Shown: positions 1 to 14,692, counted from the stretch's first letter. The stretch: 64,000 bases of DNA from Agaricus subrufescens (GCA_029945375.1 JAQOTE010000015.1:1-64000); one strand, 5' to 3'. Numbers and translations: made by a program. The notes: generated by a model from the letters alone, not told the origin.

Positions 1-1330
<1,330 letters not shown>

Positions 1331-3444
1331 GGCTAGCCGATTCGGCTCCTCCTGGCTCCGTGCTCCGACTCGGCCCGACAGCGCCCATCCTCCTCGCCTG
1401 CTCTTCCATATCGTTTTGCATTTTGGTCCTTCGTTCGCTTGTGCTCGAGTCCCTGCCTCCCACACCCACCCTCCAGCTTACTTCCCCGCCACAACGTGAC
1501 CGCCAGATCTGCCGAGATCCCATCTTCTCCGAGATCTCGCCCGACCCTGATGCCAGATGCGGGGTAGGTCTGATAAAGCCGGGCCAAGACCATCTCGACG
1601 GTAGGGGGTGGCAGCGGGGTTATCCGCCCAGACTCCTACCGCTCATCCCCGTGGGACATTGCCATATACGGGTTAGTCGTTCGCTTTGCTTTTGAAGGTT
1701 TATTCTTCTCTTTTCCTGTCCTTGTCCTTCGACAGTTTCTGTTTTAATATAACTCTTGCCTCAAGCCTATGACAGGCATCCTCGCTCTTTGATCTCGGAA
1801 ATACTTAAAGGTCAACACTAACCCCTTGCTCTCCTCCTCTTTTCAGCTTAGCACTCTTCCCACTCTGCTGTAGATCTACCATCGGCGCACATGAAAAACA
1901 GCGGGAGTTAATCTTCGCCGTTCAATCACATTGACCGCGCTGTTACGGTAATAGTGAATGTGTAACATGTGCATACTCTGAATCATGTGAAGTGCCCGAC
2001 AGTCCAGAAGCTTTTAATAGCCTCAGTGTCCAGCATGACTGCGCACACACTGTGTCCTGGAAGTGCTGTTTACGACCTTCCTGAGTGCACGGTCCTTCAT
2101 AGCTTTATGGGAATCAATCCGTATCTTTGGGAATTTGGTGAGCTAGCACAAACTTTCTCCCAGGTTCCTCTATCCTCTACATGATCACACGTTAGTTAAT
2201 CTATGATTGGGGTTGATTCGAATCCAAATTCGAGTGTCCTTCTTCGTCATACTGATTAGCAGCCCCCGATTAATTCTGCCGAGCTACGATTTTAGGGAAG
2301 GAATCAACAGAACAAATGACACGAGACCATGATAGTCCAAATACCCAAACCGATTTGTCCCTTAGATATGGGTAAGGCAACGGCTATAACGGATATAATG
2401 GGCTTGGGAGTTGATATGATACCACAAAACCGAATCTAGATCGTTCCCCAAATTTTCGATGCAAATCAATTCCAGCATCGGGCAGGTCCTCTCATCTACG
2501 GGGAGCGCACAAACTGGCAAGGGACACAGAAAAGAAAAAAAAAAAAAATTCAAAAACGAGCGCCTGTCACCATGGCTGTCCGCGCCATGTCCTGTTCCCG
2601 GTGTTCGTGCCCGGTTACCCGTACTCCCCGTCAACTGCCAAACGTCCATGGGGTGATCCCTACAACTGTACCCATCAATCCAAAAACAAAAAAAGCACTC
2701 AACTCGTACATGCGCACTGAACATGCCGAAACATGAGACATCCTCGCATCAAACATTCGGAATATCGTTTCGGCGTTATACATACAAGGTAGTAAAACCC
2801 ATTGCCAGTGTTAACGTGTCCGATCCATGCAACATTCATAAAGTGCTAAGAACAGGAACCCAGGATGATTCTCGGAATGAACTATTGACAGCACGACATG
2901 CTCTACGAGCTTAATTCTCTCAAAGCAGGGGGTGTTCATCCCACGACATCCCACGTTTCTTAAATGCTTACATTTTTTCTCATCTATACAAACCCCATTT
3001 TCGCTTCCTCAATGATACCAAGTCAAGTCCGATATTTATCCGGGATTGAGTGTCCGCCCACCATTATTCAGGAACGTGGGCGCATACCAAGACGATTGTC
3101 GCGGCACCTGACCTGAGCTAGTCTCCATAAGTGAATTCCTCGAGCTGAATGGGCTCTGTACAAGCACAATTTCAGGCTTTCTTTCAGTAAGTAAATAGAG
3201 AACACCAGGTCCATTTTTATAAACTACTTGTCCGCTCTGGCTATAAACACCCTCAACTTCGTCCAGGAACAGTTGTCAGACTAAGTCTAGATTATCTTCC
3301 TTCCTTCCTTTCTCACTGCGGATGATTCTGGCATCAGAATGCATCTAGCAAAAATTATGCTACGTGGCTTTCCAATAGCGACACATGGAGAAAAAAATTT
3401 TCGATACGCGCTACCCCACTAAGAATGGCGGCATTCCACTTTCA

Positions 3445-3545
3445 ACCCAAAAAAAAAACAAAAAGAAACAAAAAGAAAACAAAAAACAAAAGAAAAAAGG
3501 AAAGGTGAAAAAGAACAACACGAAAAAAATAGTTTTTTTTTTCCT
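3445..3545. repeat. A-rich low-complexity tract
   Basis: A run of poly(A) blocks broken by single C or G (aaacaaaaag-like units) ends in a T run. It opens lysine-rich ORFs on one strand and phenylalanine-rich ORFs on the other; these are composition artefacts. Confidence 0.85.
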
Positions 3546-4702
3546 TTCGAAAGATTGCGCCTTGCCATCGAAATTGATCATCATATGTAAACTAGTTAGC
3601 AACACGTAAATAATACATGTGGGTTGTACGCGGCCTGGGAGGAAACACATGTGTTTTAGAAGTCAGCAGAAGCACGAATGTGAGGCTGCCACCACAAACA
3701 GCGTCTTCTTCCACAAGAAGCGAACGATCAAAAAGGCCAAGGATTCCTCTCCCTCCCCTCCCCAAATTCCTTCACAGGAAAAGAAGAGTCTTTCATTTTG
3801 GCACACAAAAGCTTTATTAAATAACGTTCTAGATCTACATAATTAGCATCTATCCTTATATTACCCCGAAGATTAACCTCCACACTCGGCACATACAGCT
3901 CATTTGTGACCCCACGTTTTCTTGAAAACTCAACAACCTCGACATATTTCAAATAACGTGGGAAGCAGAAAGTAAATGGATATCAATGAGGATCCAATAC
4001 ACACAAGAGATTCTTGATGGTAGAAGTCTCCGAAAATATTTCTATACATCACCGAATTCTTTTGGATTGTTTCTGAAAGGGGCAATATTTATGAGCTTCG
4101 AGAAAATACAGCCGATATGAAAAAAATAAAGAATTTTGTAAGAGTCCAAACTCTGCGGGAAAACTGAAATGGGAGACGGGGAAACAGAAGCCTATGGGAG
4201 CGGCATGAAAGAAAAAAATTTACACGGCTCGGAAGATGCTTTCTTTGAACGTTTCAGGGTGTAACGGATGTAGTAAGGATGCAGAAGGTTGAGCCCAAAT
4301 GAGCTGATTCGAATCGTAGGATATGTTATCAGCAATCATGAGTGTACCTTTCGGCGGAGAATTGTGTCTTTCGTGATTTGTTCAGTAGCACAAGGCAGTG
4401 GTTCTTGTGAGATAGTCGTTAACCTAGAACGGAAGTGGAAGATTGTTGACCGTGAAGTATAACGCGCTGGAGAATGTTCGCATGATGGTCTTCTTATCCG
4501 AAACTCGGCAAGAAAGATTGCTCTGTGCTTATCGCAAGAAAATTTCCTTGCGATAACACATCCGATAAAGGTGTTGATAGGTGAATGAATATGCCTGGAG
4601 AGGATAATCAAACGTTTGTTTACTGATACAGACAAATGCATTATTAAGGTGACAGATAATGATAACACGGAGAATACCAAGTGTATACCGGCTGCTTCTA
4701 AG

Positions 4703-6539
4703 TTATCGTCGCCGACTCCTCGTCGACTGGAATTTTGATGTTTCGCGTCTCAACCGTCTTGGAGAAAATTAAAATTAGTCTAGTAAAGAAGCTGCGAGCC
4801 ATATGAGAACATACCTGCTCGCTCTTTCCCTTTCAACCTCTCTCCTTTCCACTTCCTCCGCTGTGAGCTCCTCAAATTTGGTCCTAAATTCGTCCGCATC
4901 TTGCCAATCTCGCCATACACTCCTCAGCGTCTTGGGCCCTCGGCCATCCTTCGGCGCGCGTCCCCATCCAAGGCCCAGTCCTGTTTTGTCTTTCACTAGC
5001 CCGAACCCACTTCTATCTCTTGCACCTGCATCATCTCCAATGTCACGTTCACCTCCAATAACTCCCCACTCAATAGCGTCTTTTTTGTGCTTCACAAGCT
5101 CTTCGTGAACTGCATGAGCAACGAGAGGTATGGCTTCGCCCGACAGCCCAAGCTCCCAACATAACCTCTGCGCAAAGGTCTCAGGAGTGAGTGCCGAAAG
5201 GAGATCCCATTCGATGTGATCCATGAGATGGTGATTTGCTATTTGAACGTCAATCTAGCTCAAAAATTAGCCAAAATGTTCTTTTGTCCGCATACAAGAT
5301 CCACTCACACTCAAAATGACACGACACTCCGGTACTTCATCAAAATTTTGTGCATTCTCATCTAGGTCAGGCGCGCCGTCTTGCCCAAGTTCCATACTCG
5401 CTACACCTTCGTGTTCTTCTATTTGAGCACGTATCTGCGCCGCAACGGTATCCGCGAAAGTGAGAGGTAAGTCGAGATCGTAACAGAAAATTCTAGCGAA
5501 AATTTCGGGTTTGATAAGTTCTTCATTCACATTCCAAACGAAGCAATCCCGTATTCGATGAGTATCCGTCTCAAACTCGACACGAATTGGGATGAGGGAT
5601 GTCCGTTTTGAACCCTGCCTAATTAATGCATCTGGCGTGCTAAACACGAGGATTCAGGATAGTAAACGCGTAGAAAGGTGAAGAGCACCTACGGGTACTC
5701 ATGGGCTGTCGGTTGCATCGGACGTGGTTTGATAAATCTTTCGGGTGGAACTTGGCCAAGGTAACTCTGATCTAACTCATTCCTCTCCATTTGAGGCGTG
5801 CTAATGCGATTCGGTGTCGCCGAGGATCCAGTTGCAGGATTAAACACGGTTACTCCAGAAACCATCCTACCGCCTCTTGTCTGCCGTATCGCTGTTCGCG
5901 TACCACCACTCGCCACAAAATCAGAGTCATCGGAGTCAATGGCACCAGCGTCGACAAATTCATCACCAGAGCCAGGATCAGCATAGTTCACGACTCCTCC
6001 TCGTCTGTTGGTAGTGCGAGAGTGAGCTGCGGCTGTAGCTGCAGGAGTGGGTTGCATAAGGAGAGTTGCACCTGTGCGCAAGCGGGATGCATAAGTAGAC
6101 TGAAGCGCTTGAGGGACACTTGACAAAGGGGGTCGAGGAGGGTTTGGATGGGTAGTAGGGATAGACACAGGCAAGGCTGTTTGGTAGACGGGAGGGGTGT
6201 AGGGGGTTGTAGGTGCATAAGCGTTTGCTGTCCGAGTCTGCCGAGCACGGGTATTCCTGACAGCCGAAGCAGGCGTTTTGGGTGGTGGCGTGGATGCAGC
6301 TGACCATGTATGGACATTCCTCATGTACGCTAGCAAGACGGAAATTATTGAGTGTGCTCAAGGTCAATCAGCGGGTTAATACCTTTCGGATCAGCTGGCC
6401 TCGGTGCTGGTGACGCATACGTGGCTTGTGCAGCCGTCGTTATATGGTTTATTGCCTGTCGGAGCTGCGTGTCTGTCATGTTGCCATAGGCGCCCGGAGC
6501 GGCGGGGAACGACGAGGGACCATTGTGAGCATCGGACAT
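4703..6539 (-). CDS. SFH1: SNF5/SFH1-type subunit of SWI/SNF or RSC chromatin remodeller
   Basis: Core scaffold subunit of ATP-dependent chromatin remodelling complexes. Exons 6539-6383, 6329-5693, 5639-5309, 5254-4815 and 4757-4703; introns 53-57 bp; 539 aa. The N-terminal half is low-complexity (Pro/Thr/Ser-rich) and carries the TYASRLRTGATLL motif seen in fungal Sfh1/Snf5. The C-terminal half holds the two SNF5 repeats. Repeat 1 starts LIPIRVEFETDTHRIRD and contains IFCYDLDLP. Repeat 2 spans an exon junction (VILS|IDVQIANHHLMDHIEWDLL) and contains LCWELGLSGEAI. The tail is rich in Arg/Glu and ends RSRRR. All intron phases close. Orthology to Sfh1 rather than Snf5 is inferred from length (Snf5 is usually longer) and the N-terminal motif, so the symbol is less certain than the family. 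Confidence 0.92.
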
Positions 6540-7727
6540 GGTCGTCAAAGGCCCAGTCGCGTTCTCCCCATGTCACGTATATGTCACATGTCACATCCTT
6601 TACCAACCAATTCGTCGTCTACACCCTGAATCTGGGCAACAAAGCAACGTGTGGGACTGGCGAGTAAAGTTGCGTTAGTGGTCCTATCACGGAGTAAAGA
6701 CTCTTGACCGCGGCAATCTCTTCTGGCGTTAATCCGCGACTAGATCTGGTCTGGCGTCTTCCCAGCTTTGTACTGCCCAGAACAACACCATCATCCTAGG
6801 GTCTTTCGTGCTTCGTTTACTTGGGGACCGAGGATCTCGACGGATTGGTCCGGCTAGATCCACCCCATTGTATCAACCTGTGTGCTGGTGACAGATTGAT
6901 CTTCAACATGCAGGCAACGTGGAAAGTCCGCCGGCCGTCACTCCTCCACCCATCTCATCTTGATATAAATGATATATATGAACACTAGCTCAGGTGGAGC
7001 TCTCACAACACCCGACTTATTCCTGAACGCCCCCGCTCGGCGCTGACATTGAGACTTGAAACCTGATTAACCTAGTCGACACGAGGTGATTCAACAAGTT
7101 TCAGCATCCAACCCCAAATCACCTCCAAGATTGTATCCACATTCGAGGGTGGCCGATCTCACCGTTGCTGTGGGCTATCAAAATATCACAGAGTTGGCCA
7201 CACTTATAATAAGAGGAAACAAATGCCCTTCCTGAGCGACAGGCGCAGGCACCTTGATCTGTCAAGTTTTGTATAGCAAAATGATAATAATAAAATAATT
7301 TGTTTTGTCAAAGGCCCCAAACTTGGTGGTCATCAAAAATAGTTGGGAAAGTATGATCGTGACTTGCTTATAAACGGCATATTCAAAACTAAAAAAATCA
7401 AAAAGGTACAAGGAATGTAGATAAGAAGGGGCTTAATTGTGAAGCGATTGCACATACCCATCGCTCTCCCTCATGCCTTCGTATCAGTTTCAAATCCCCG
7501 TGAGGAACCATGGCTACGCCGCGGAATCCCAGAGTTAGGGGCTTAAAATGGGCCGAGGCACTTGAATCTGACTTGAATTCACTTCATAAATTATCTGAAC
7601 AAGTTTATGTACTAAGAGACATCAATCCGGAAGTCCAGTATAGTTGTCCATACGAAGTAACAATCGGAATCCTTCGAAAGCAAGTACGAAAATCCATGAA
7701 GTACATGTTTTATACGGCTAGCACCAA
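6540..7727. other. Gene-free stretch
   Basis: This is the upstream region of SFH1. A 73-codon plus-strand ORF at 7510-7731 overlaps the 3' end of the next gene by 4 bp. It has no recognisable domain and I do not call it. Nothing else is supported. Confidence 0.4.
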
Positions 7728-8660
7728 TTAAAAGAAGCTTAATAAGGTGGAGATCACGGTCATGCCAATCATGCTGGATCCAGAAGAAAGGAATGTAGAG
7801 GCCCCGTTGTTGGGTTTATCCGGAGAGGGACTGCTGTCAGCGGCGCTGCTGGCAACAGACGACGGAATGTTTCCATCTATACAGATTGATATTATAAGTG
7901 ATAGCCCATATAACTATGTTTGAAACCCACCGGTGAATGAAGCGCCACATTGTGCCTGAAGGGCTGGAGCAGCATCCGAGATCAAGTCGGGAATGTCCTG
8001 GTTAATGGTAGTGTACGCTGCCTTGACACAATCAGAGCAGGTAGCGTTCTTAGGTATCTGTGTAAAGTCCAAGCCGAAGACCGATGCCATGAAGTTGCCG
8101 AGAGTGAGATTGTGTCCAGCGGCGGTTTGAATGCTTTGAAGAATCTCGGTGTCACACATTGTGTCGCCACTACAATTTTTATTAGTTGAGTCAGGGTTAG
8201 TGACTCATGAAATCCACGCACTGCTTCAAACACAAAACCTTCCTGACGGTAGGGTAGAACTGCTGCACCATAGGCGTGATAGATGAAGCCAGGGTATCCG
8301 GGTCTACGCCCTTTGTTTCGCCGCTAATCTCGGCTTGGCAGCCATTGACAACGGACTTGACAACGTTTGCAAGGGTGGCATTGCTACAGGGAGCAGCAGC
8401 ACAAACATCCTTTGACCAAGCATCGATAACAGGCACAACAGATGCGTTTTGAGAGGTAACGATAGGCAGGAGGTCGGAGGGCTTCAAGCAGGCGTTGGCA
8501 TCGGGATCGGCGACAATGCCCGAGAGTGCGCTTGTGCACTCTGAGGATAGGCCAGCTATCCTTTAGCAAGATGTTAGCCTCCAGAAGCTCATCATAAACA
8601 GTCTACTCACTGAGCGCTGGCGAGACCGGCAAGAGCAACAATTACGGTGGTACGCAGCAT
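7728..8660 (-). CDS. Secreted Cys-rich GPI-anchored protein of unknown function
   Basis: Exons 8660-8611, 8560-8222, 8169-7931 and 7876-7728; introns 50-54 bp; 258 aa. The start gives a signal peptide (MLRTTVIVALAGLASA). The mature part contains spaced cysteines (CTSAL, CLKPSDL, VCAAAPCSN, NGCQAE, VLCLKQ, MCDTE, ATCSDCVKAAY, QCGASF) and several N-x-S/T sites. It ends in a Ser/Pro-rich stretch and a short hydrophobic tail (MIGMTVISTLLSFF), the layout of a GPI-anchor signal. I infer a cell-wall or plasma-membrane surface protein. It resembles uncharacterised agaricomycete GPI proteins with a C-x2-C core; I do not recognise a named family. All splice phases close, so the model is good even though the function is unknown. 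Confidence 0.85.
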
Positions 8661-10431
8661 TTGGGACGTGGGTGGAGGAAAGGTGGTATGAGTAAGTAAG
8701 AATCCTATCATTCTTCCGCTGCAGGGCCTTATTATATTCTGCATTTCACGTGCACGAAAATAGAATGCAGCGGCTTGGCGAAAATCAAAGTGTCGTTAAT
8801 GTTCTATACATTCCCGTTGATGTCGCCATGTAGCCTATTCCGGTACTCGCAGTGGGACGCACTAGAACGACGTGATCCCGTCCTTCTGGTCTTTGGATCC
8901 TGCCTTCCTCTGCAAGTGACGCGAGAGAGAAAGAGATAGCATATTTTTCGGGCTATGGATTCCGCGAATACTGCGGATTCACACACGACCACGACTCGGC
9001 TAAATATAGCATGACAACAAATGCAAATGTTGCCTTGCGGACGCCGTGATAATGATCTTTGTGCTAGGCCAACGCGATTAGCCTTACGATATGGTGCTCC
9101 GTGTTAATGGACCAGGACCAGCTCAAAAAATGCACAGCCTCCAGCGGCGCAACTTTTATCGTGGGTCAGTAATTTTTTTTTACACCAGTCCTATATCCAG
9201 AAGCACCCATCGCGCATTTTCTATCAGAATGGCTGGTCTTTCTCTTGACAAGCTACTCATCTTCCTATGGCCTAAAAACCAAGCTAATGCTCGTATTTGA
9301 GCAAACACCTGTGGTTTACTCAACGCTGCCAATGTCTTTTGTTGTTCGCTTATTCGCAGGAACCTGAGTGCGGACTAGTCTCTAGGGACCTGCCCTCATC
9401 TTTCTTCCATCCGAGAGTCTGTTCAACAACATCACATTCGATTTCGAATCTACGAGGGATCCTGGCATCCGCTACTTATGGATTTGGAGTATGTGCCTTA
9501 CTCTCGAATGGTCCGACCTCTCCTGTATCCCGACGTCACGGGCGTAGCTGCCGGCCTGCTGTATGCAACAACATGTCTACCCCCCTGGCCCAGTCTCATA
9601 ATTCTGACACTGTTCTTGTCGCCATCCTGCTTTTGATCATTGGCATTCAACATACTTTTATCCATTAATTTAAATCCCAAAATTGGGATATTGGCACACC
9701 GGCAAAGAAAAAAAAAGAAATTTACAAAATCTTTCGTTACCATCATTGTACTGTGCATGATCCTTCGAACGCTGTGTATGCCCCACATGGCCAACGTTCT
9801 TGGGGCCGGCCACTGTACCTCCGTCAATTGGCTCTTTGGATGCATAACCTTAAAGGAGACTTGGCTGAAGGCTGTGTCAGCCTCCCAAGCCTGTCCTTCT
9901 CACCCTTCTTTTTGACTTCCCTTGGCGACGCCTAAGGGACAACAAGAAGGACGTAAGACATTATACAATCTTCTCAATGCTTCATCCACTCCTTTTTGCC
10001 CCTCGTCTTGCGATACTACCGGCTATATGCCGACTTACTATGTGGCTGGAACGAGTATATGCGCCGTCCATTCTCTGCTCCACATCGAGAGTATCACAAT
10101 GCATGAAGTTTCAGTTGGGGCCCGATGTCATGCTACTAAAATATCACTTTGACGTGCTGCAGACGCAAAACAGCAGCACAATTTGTTATTTCATCACTCT
10201 CCGGTTTTGCTGGTAAAAACAAAATTTAAGCTGTTGAATCGAACAGCCCAATCGGTGAGGTTCATTTGGCTCGCTCCATCAATTTTCAGTGTTCATCATG
10301 ACCAGGCCAGTATGAAATCAAATTCTAATACGACTTTTTACACCATCTTCTTTCATCTCCCTCCTTCTCACTGTCTCGTCGTTTTCGCCAACGGTCATTC
10401 AAGATCCACCGTATCCGATTATCTTTAGAGA
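8661..10431. other. 1.8-kb intergenic region before the laccase
   Basis: Only unsupported short ORFs. The last 100 bp before the laccase ATG is pyrimidine-rich, typical of fungal core promoters. No clear regulatory motif can be assigned by eye. Confidence 0.4.
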
Positions 10432-12632
10432 ATGTTACGGAATTCGCTTCTTACACCCCTCTTTATGTGGCTGACATCCACTTTGGCGGAGATAGTCGGC
10501 CCTGTAGGCACTATCACTATCGCAAACAAGAACATTGCACCGGACGGATTCGAGCGTCCGTATGTATACTTTCCCTCTCTTGTTTTCCAAAGTGCACTTA
10601 CTCGGATGATTCATAGAGCTTCCCTTATTAACGGCCTTCACCCAGGCCCTGTTATAACTGCACAAAAGGTAAACTTTCGTCGACGTCGCACTTAACAGAT
10701 GTGCTTAACACAGTATCAGGGTGACCGAGTGAAAATCAATGTTGTTAATGAGCTTTCGGATCCAAACCAGAGTTTGCGTACCAGCATCGTCAGCATTGTT
10801 CAGATTTCACGCCAAGTACACCGTTCACCCTTTGAAAATAGCATTGGCACGGCATGTTGCAGCAGGGGACCAGTTTTATGGACGGCACTACTGGTGTTAC
10901 TCAGTGTCCCATTACGCCAAATAATTCTTTTCAGTATAACTTTCAAGTCAGCCAACCCGGTACATTCTGGTATCATTCGCATCTTGGTACGTTCATGTTT
11001 GATTTACAACGTGACAAATGTTCAACGCCTTCTTAGGTGTACAATACTGTGACGGCGTCCGCGGGGCTTTTATTGTTTACGATCAATCTGATCCTTTGAA
11101 GCCGCTCTACGACGGTAAGTGGGCACTAACAGTAGATCCAATTCTACTAACAGATTATCTGCAGTGGATGATGGTAAGCTGACTTGTTTCTATGAGTTCC
11201 TCGCATGACACAAACAACGAAATCAGAATCCACTATCATCACACTATCTGAATGGCAATAATTCATGTTCTGATCAGCCGCATACACAGGCTGACTCTTC
11301 TGCCCAGGTATCATACTCTTGCCTCCAATATCACCGGCATCGAATTGGCGGATAGCACTCTGATCAATGGCCAAGGACGGTATCCCGGTGGCAATAACAC
11401 CGAACTTGCTATTGTCAATGTCAAGAAAGGTAGTCGCTACCGCTTCCGTCTTATTTCTATCTCCTGTGATCCCGATTTCACATTCTCCATTGATGGTCAC
11501 AATATGACTATCATTGAAGTCGAGGGTATTGCTGTCACTCCTGAAAACGTCAACAGTATCAGAATCTTTTCCGGTAAGCTTAAGCGTAATGCATGAGTCT
11601 GAGAGCTTACCCAGATCGAGTGACAGGCCAACGCTATTCAGTCGTGATGAATGCCAATCAACCCATAGACAGTTACTGGATTCGGGCCCTTCCTAACTCG
11701 GGCCGCGGAAACCTGGACTCTACCTTTGATAATGGTGTTAATTCTGCTATATTGAGGTACGAAGGGGCTCAAGAACAAGAACCGACATCCTTGCAACAAT
11801 CACAGATGATTCCGCTTGTGGAGGGTAATCTACACCCATCGAACAATATTGCTGTTCCAGGAAAGCCTGAAACTGACGGCGCTGATACAACCTTCAACTT
11901 TACTCTCGACTACGACTCGAATGCACAGCGCTTTAGCATAAACGGGGTTTCCTACAAATCTCCCACTGTCCCAGTTTTACTCCAGATCTTGAGCGGAGCG
12001 AGGAATGCACATGATCTCCTCCCTCAGGGATCGGTGTACACTGTAGAAAGAAACAAGACCGTACAAATCAACCTGCCGAGCGGTCTCGTCGGTGGACCCC
12101 ACCCGTTCCACCTTCATGGCGTAAGTGATTATGCACCTGTTGATTCTGGAATGAGCTTGATGAGTGGTATCTCGATATACGCAGCACAGCTTCCATGTCG
12201 TGCGGAGCGCTGATACTGGGGCCTTCAACTTCAACAACCCTGTTTTAAGGGATACAGTGAACGCCGGTGACACCCAAGGAGATTACATCGCTATCCGTTT
12301 CAGAACTGACAATCCTGGCCCGTGGGTCCTTCATTGGTGAGTTTAACTGCGTTCTAGGATGCATTACTATCTAACCTGCGAATATCCCTTAGCCATATCG
12401 ACTTTCACATGAGGGAGTAGGTCTCGAATGGCTAATGTTACTTCCGGCCGGTAAACTGACTGGGAACGGATGGTTATCCTTGAACTTAGCGGCCTTGCGG
12501 TGGTATTCGCTGAGGACCCCGAGGATATCGCTGTCGCGAATCCTCACCCTCCCCGTTCGTCGTCCTCCTCGGTCTTTCTTTTATTTGCTTATTCTGTCCC
12601 CAGAGGAATGGGACCAGCTCTGCCCTCATTAG
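10432..12632 (+). CDS. Laccase (multicopper oxidase, EC 1.10.3.2)
   Basis: Secreted copper oxidase of phenols/lignin-type substrates with O2 reduction. Exons 10432-10559, 10617-10668, 10720-10788, 10842-10986, 11037-11114, 11165-11173, 11227-11254, 11308-11573, 11627-12120, 12185-12336, 12393-12416, 12490-12554 and 12604-12632; 512 aa, normal for the family. Signal peptide at about residues 1-19. All four copper-binding segments are present: HWHG (aa 84), WYHSH (about aa 127), HPFHLHGHSF (about aa 417) and HCHIDFHMRDGL (aa 473). The axial position after the last segment is Leu. Exon 6 is only 9 nt. Intron 7 (11255-11307) has a GC donor. The donor gtcagc of intron 3 is weak but needed to restore TSIHWHG. 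No stops once spliced, so probably functional. Confidence 0.93.
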
Positions 12633-13317
12633 GATAACGAACCTGGTTCACTCAGGCACGCCGGTACGGACTTCGCTTAATAGACCTATCATGACACCTT
12701 ACAAACACAGAAGTGCTGATCGTAACTATTCTTTTTCACTCTTTATCTTTCTTTTGCACCCTTCGAACACCGTTCTTCGTTCACACTCTGCTTCGTTTTC
12801 TGTCTCATCGGTTACTTCTTTGTATGAAGTTTTTGCCAATCTTAAATCATATTCCCAGCTGGAAATTATTCTTAGAACCTTCGACTCGCTTCGATTCGTG
12901 CCGCCCCGATTTCGGGTTAGTTATATGCCGGCTAATATCGAATCGCCAAGAAATTCTTCACATCATCTAGAAAATGGATTCTTATGGGGTACATTCAATT
13001 TTTGGCCATTGTCCCAGAGCTTCTATGTCAGGCGTGAAAAAGCTTCCCAAAGATTCGGAGATTACCAATTATGGTCTTCCAGTAACATGGGTCAGTGCCG
13101 CGGCATATAAAAGTAAACCGTTGCCGTAATCATTGAATGTATCGTATTTTTGTCCCGCCGGTTGCATCATCTGTGCTGCCTTGCCGACTCACGATGGAAC
13201 GGTTGAGCCTCCCACGAGATTATTTTGGTTAGGAGTCGTATGCTTTGACCAGGATATTGGCAGACCGGTCCCAAGATTTCACGTTGAACGTTGAACTTTC
13301 AATACTTCATTTCGACC
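12633..13317. other. Gene-free stretch
   Basis: Laccase 3' flank and upstream region of the gelsolin-like gene. Short ORFs at 12691-13110 lack domains, and I see nothing else. Confidence 0.4.
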
Positions 13318-14692
13318 ATGGCTCACCTTACCAAACTCACACACTATGATATCGAAGACTCGAATATCGCTCTCCTAGGTTCTGATGTGAGTCTCAGAGA
13401 AACCTTTGCCCGAAATGAGTAGCCATAATTTTAACCGCTTCAACAGCTCGAGAAGCGCGTTCGCGAGAACGCCGGTGGTAAAGAAGCTGCATGGGAACAG
13501 GCGGGCTGTACGCCAGGTCTTCAGATCTGGCGTATCGAGCAATTCCGTGTCGTCGAATGGCCAAAAGATCGTTATGGAACATTCTACGGTGGAGATTCTT
13601 ACATCGTTCTCTATGTAGGTATCTACGCCATGCTTGGGAATGGATCTCGAATTTTTGACGATCCTTTGACCATAAAAGACATACAGGAAATCTCCAGATG
13701 AAACATCGTTTTCGTACGATCTCCATTTCTGGCTCGGACGTAAAACCACACAGGACGAAGCTGGTACCGCCGCTTACAAGACCGTAGAACTGGACGATCG
13801 TAAATTTCTTTCCCGTCGCTTCTTTCCACCCAATTAGCGACTCAAATAATTTCACATAGATCTCAAAGGCACACCGGTGCAGTATCGCGAAATACAGAAT
13901 AATGAATCTTCTCGCTTTCTTTCCCATTTTTCTCGATTCATCTGTCTAGATGGTGGCGTCTCCTCGGGCTTCCACCATGTCACTCAATCTCCTCTACCCG
14001 ATTTCCACAAGTTATACCGCATAAATCTTTCCAGAGTCCGCGGAACTGCTAAACCCAACCTGATCGTCCGAGAAATAACCGCGGAAGCCTCGAGTTTGAT
14101 ACAAGGCGATGTCTATGTCCTAGACAAAGGATCTGAAATATTCCAACTCAACACGAAAAATAGTGCAGGTCAAGAACGCTTCAAAGCTGCAGAATTTGTT
14201 AGGAACCTCGCAGATAACAGAATGCATAAATGCGAGGTCGTCGTCTATGGTAAGTCAGACAATAGACTTGCACACATTGATTGACACATCTCTGCTATAG
14301 ATGAAGGAGGACCTCAAGCTAGTCTATTCCTCCGTGAACTGGACGCAGAGTCCATTATTCCAGCTCAAAGTCAGGATAGTGGTCAAACAATCCTTGTCCG
14401 ATTGTCGGACACAACTGGCCCGAGTGTGGTAACATTCTCGCATGTGGCAGCCCTAGGTCAAAACGCGCTGTCGTCAGAGGATGCATTCTTGTTAGACAAC
14501 TCGCAAGACCCTATGCAACCGGCCATATACATTTGGATAGGAAAGCGAGCTTCTCTTAACGAGAGACGCCTATCAATACAATACGCACAAAATTACCTTC
14601 ACCAGAAAAGAGGGACAAGAGTAGCGGTGCCAATTATCAAATTGGAAGAAGGGCACGAAACAGAAGAGTTCGTACATGCTTTCGGTAGTTAA
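13318..14692 (+). CDS. Gelsolin/severin-like actin-binding protein
   Basis: Calcium-regulated actin filament severing/capping protein of the cytosol, by family. Exons 13318-13386, 13447-13614, 13679-13799, 13860-14249 and 14301-14692; 379 aa, the size of three-repeat severin/fragmin rather than six-repeat gelsolin. Repeat 1: [20 protein letters not shown] then [13 protein letters not shown] and [16 protein letters not shown]. It continues with PVQYREIQ and [15 protein letters not shown]. Repeat 2: [14 protein letters not shown], with [11 protein letters not shown]. Repeat 3: DAFLLDNSQ and [10 protein letters not shown]. It ends FGS. The 3' end lies 91 bp from the convergent EGT1 stop. All phases close. 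Confidence 0.93.

Noticed and set aside
3385..3650. Lys-rich and Phe-rich ORFs
   Set aside because: Produced by the A-rich low-complexity tract on the two strands.
7510..7731. 73-codon plus-strand ORF starting MATPRNPRVRG
   Set aside because: No domain, no splice context, and its end overlaps the last codons of the GPI-anchor gene on the other strand.
10432..12632. Laccase as a pseudogene
   Set aside because: The raw frames show stops, but all are removed by 12 short introns with consistent phase, leaving a full-length protein with all copper ligands.
12691..13110. 139-codon ORF between laccase and gelsolin
   Set aside because: No domain or splice pattern, and other frames are equally open.
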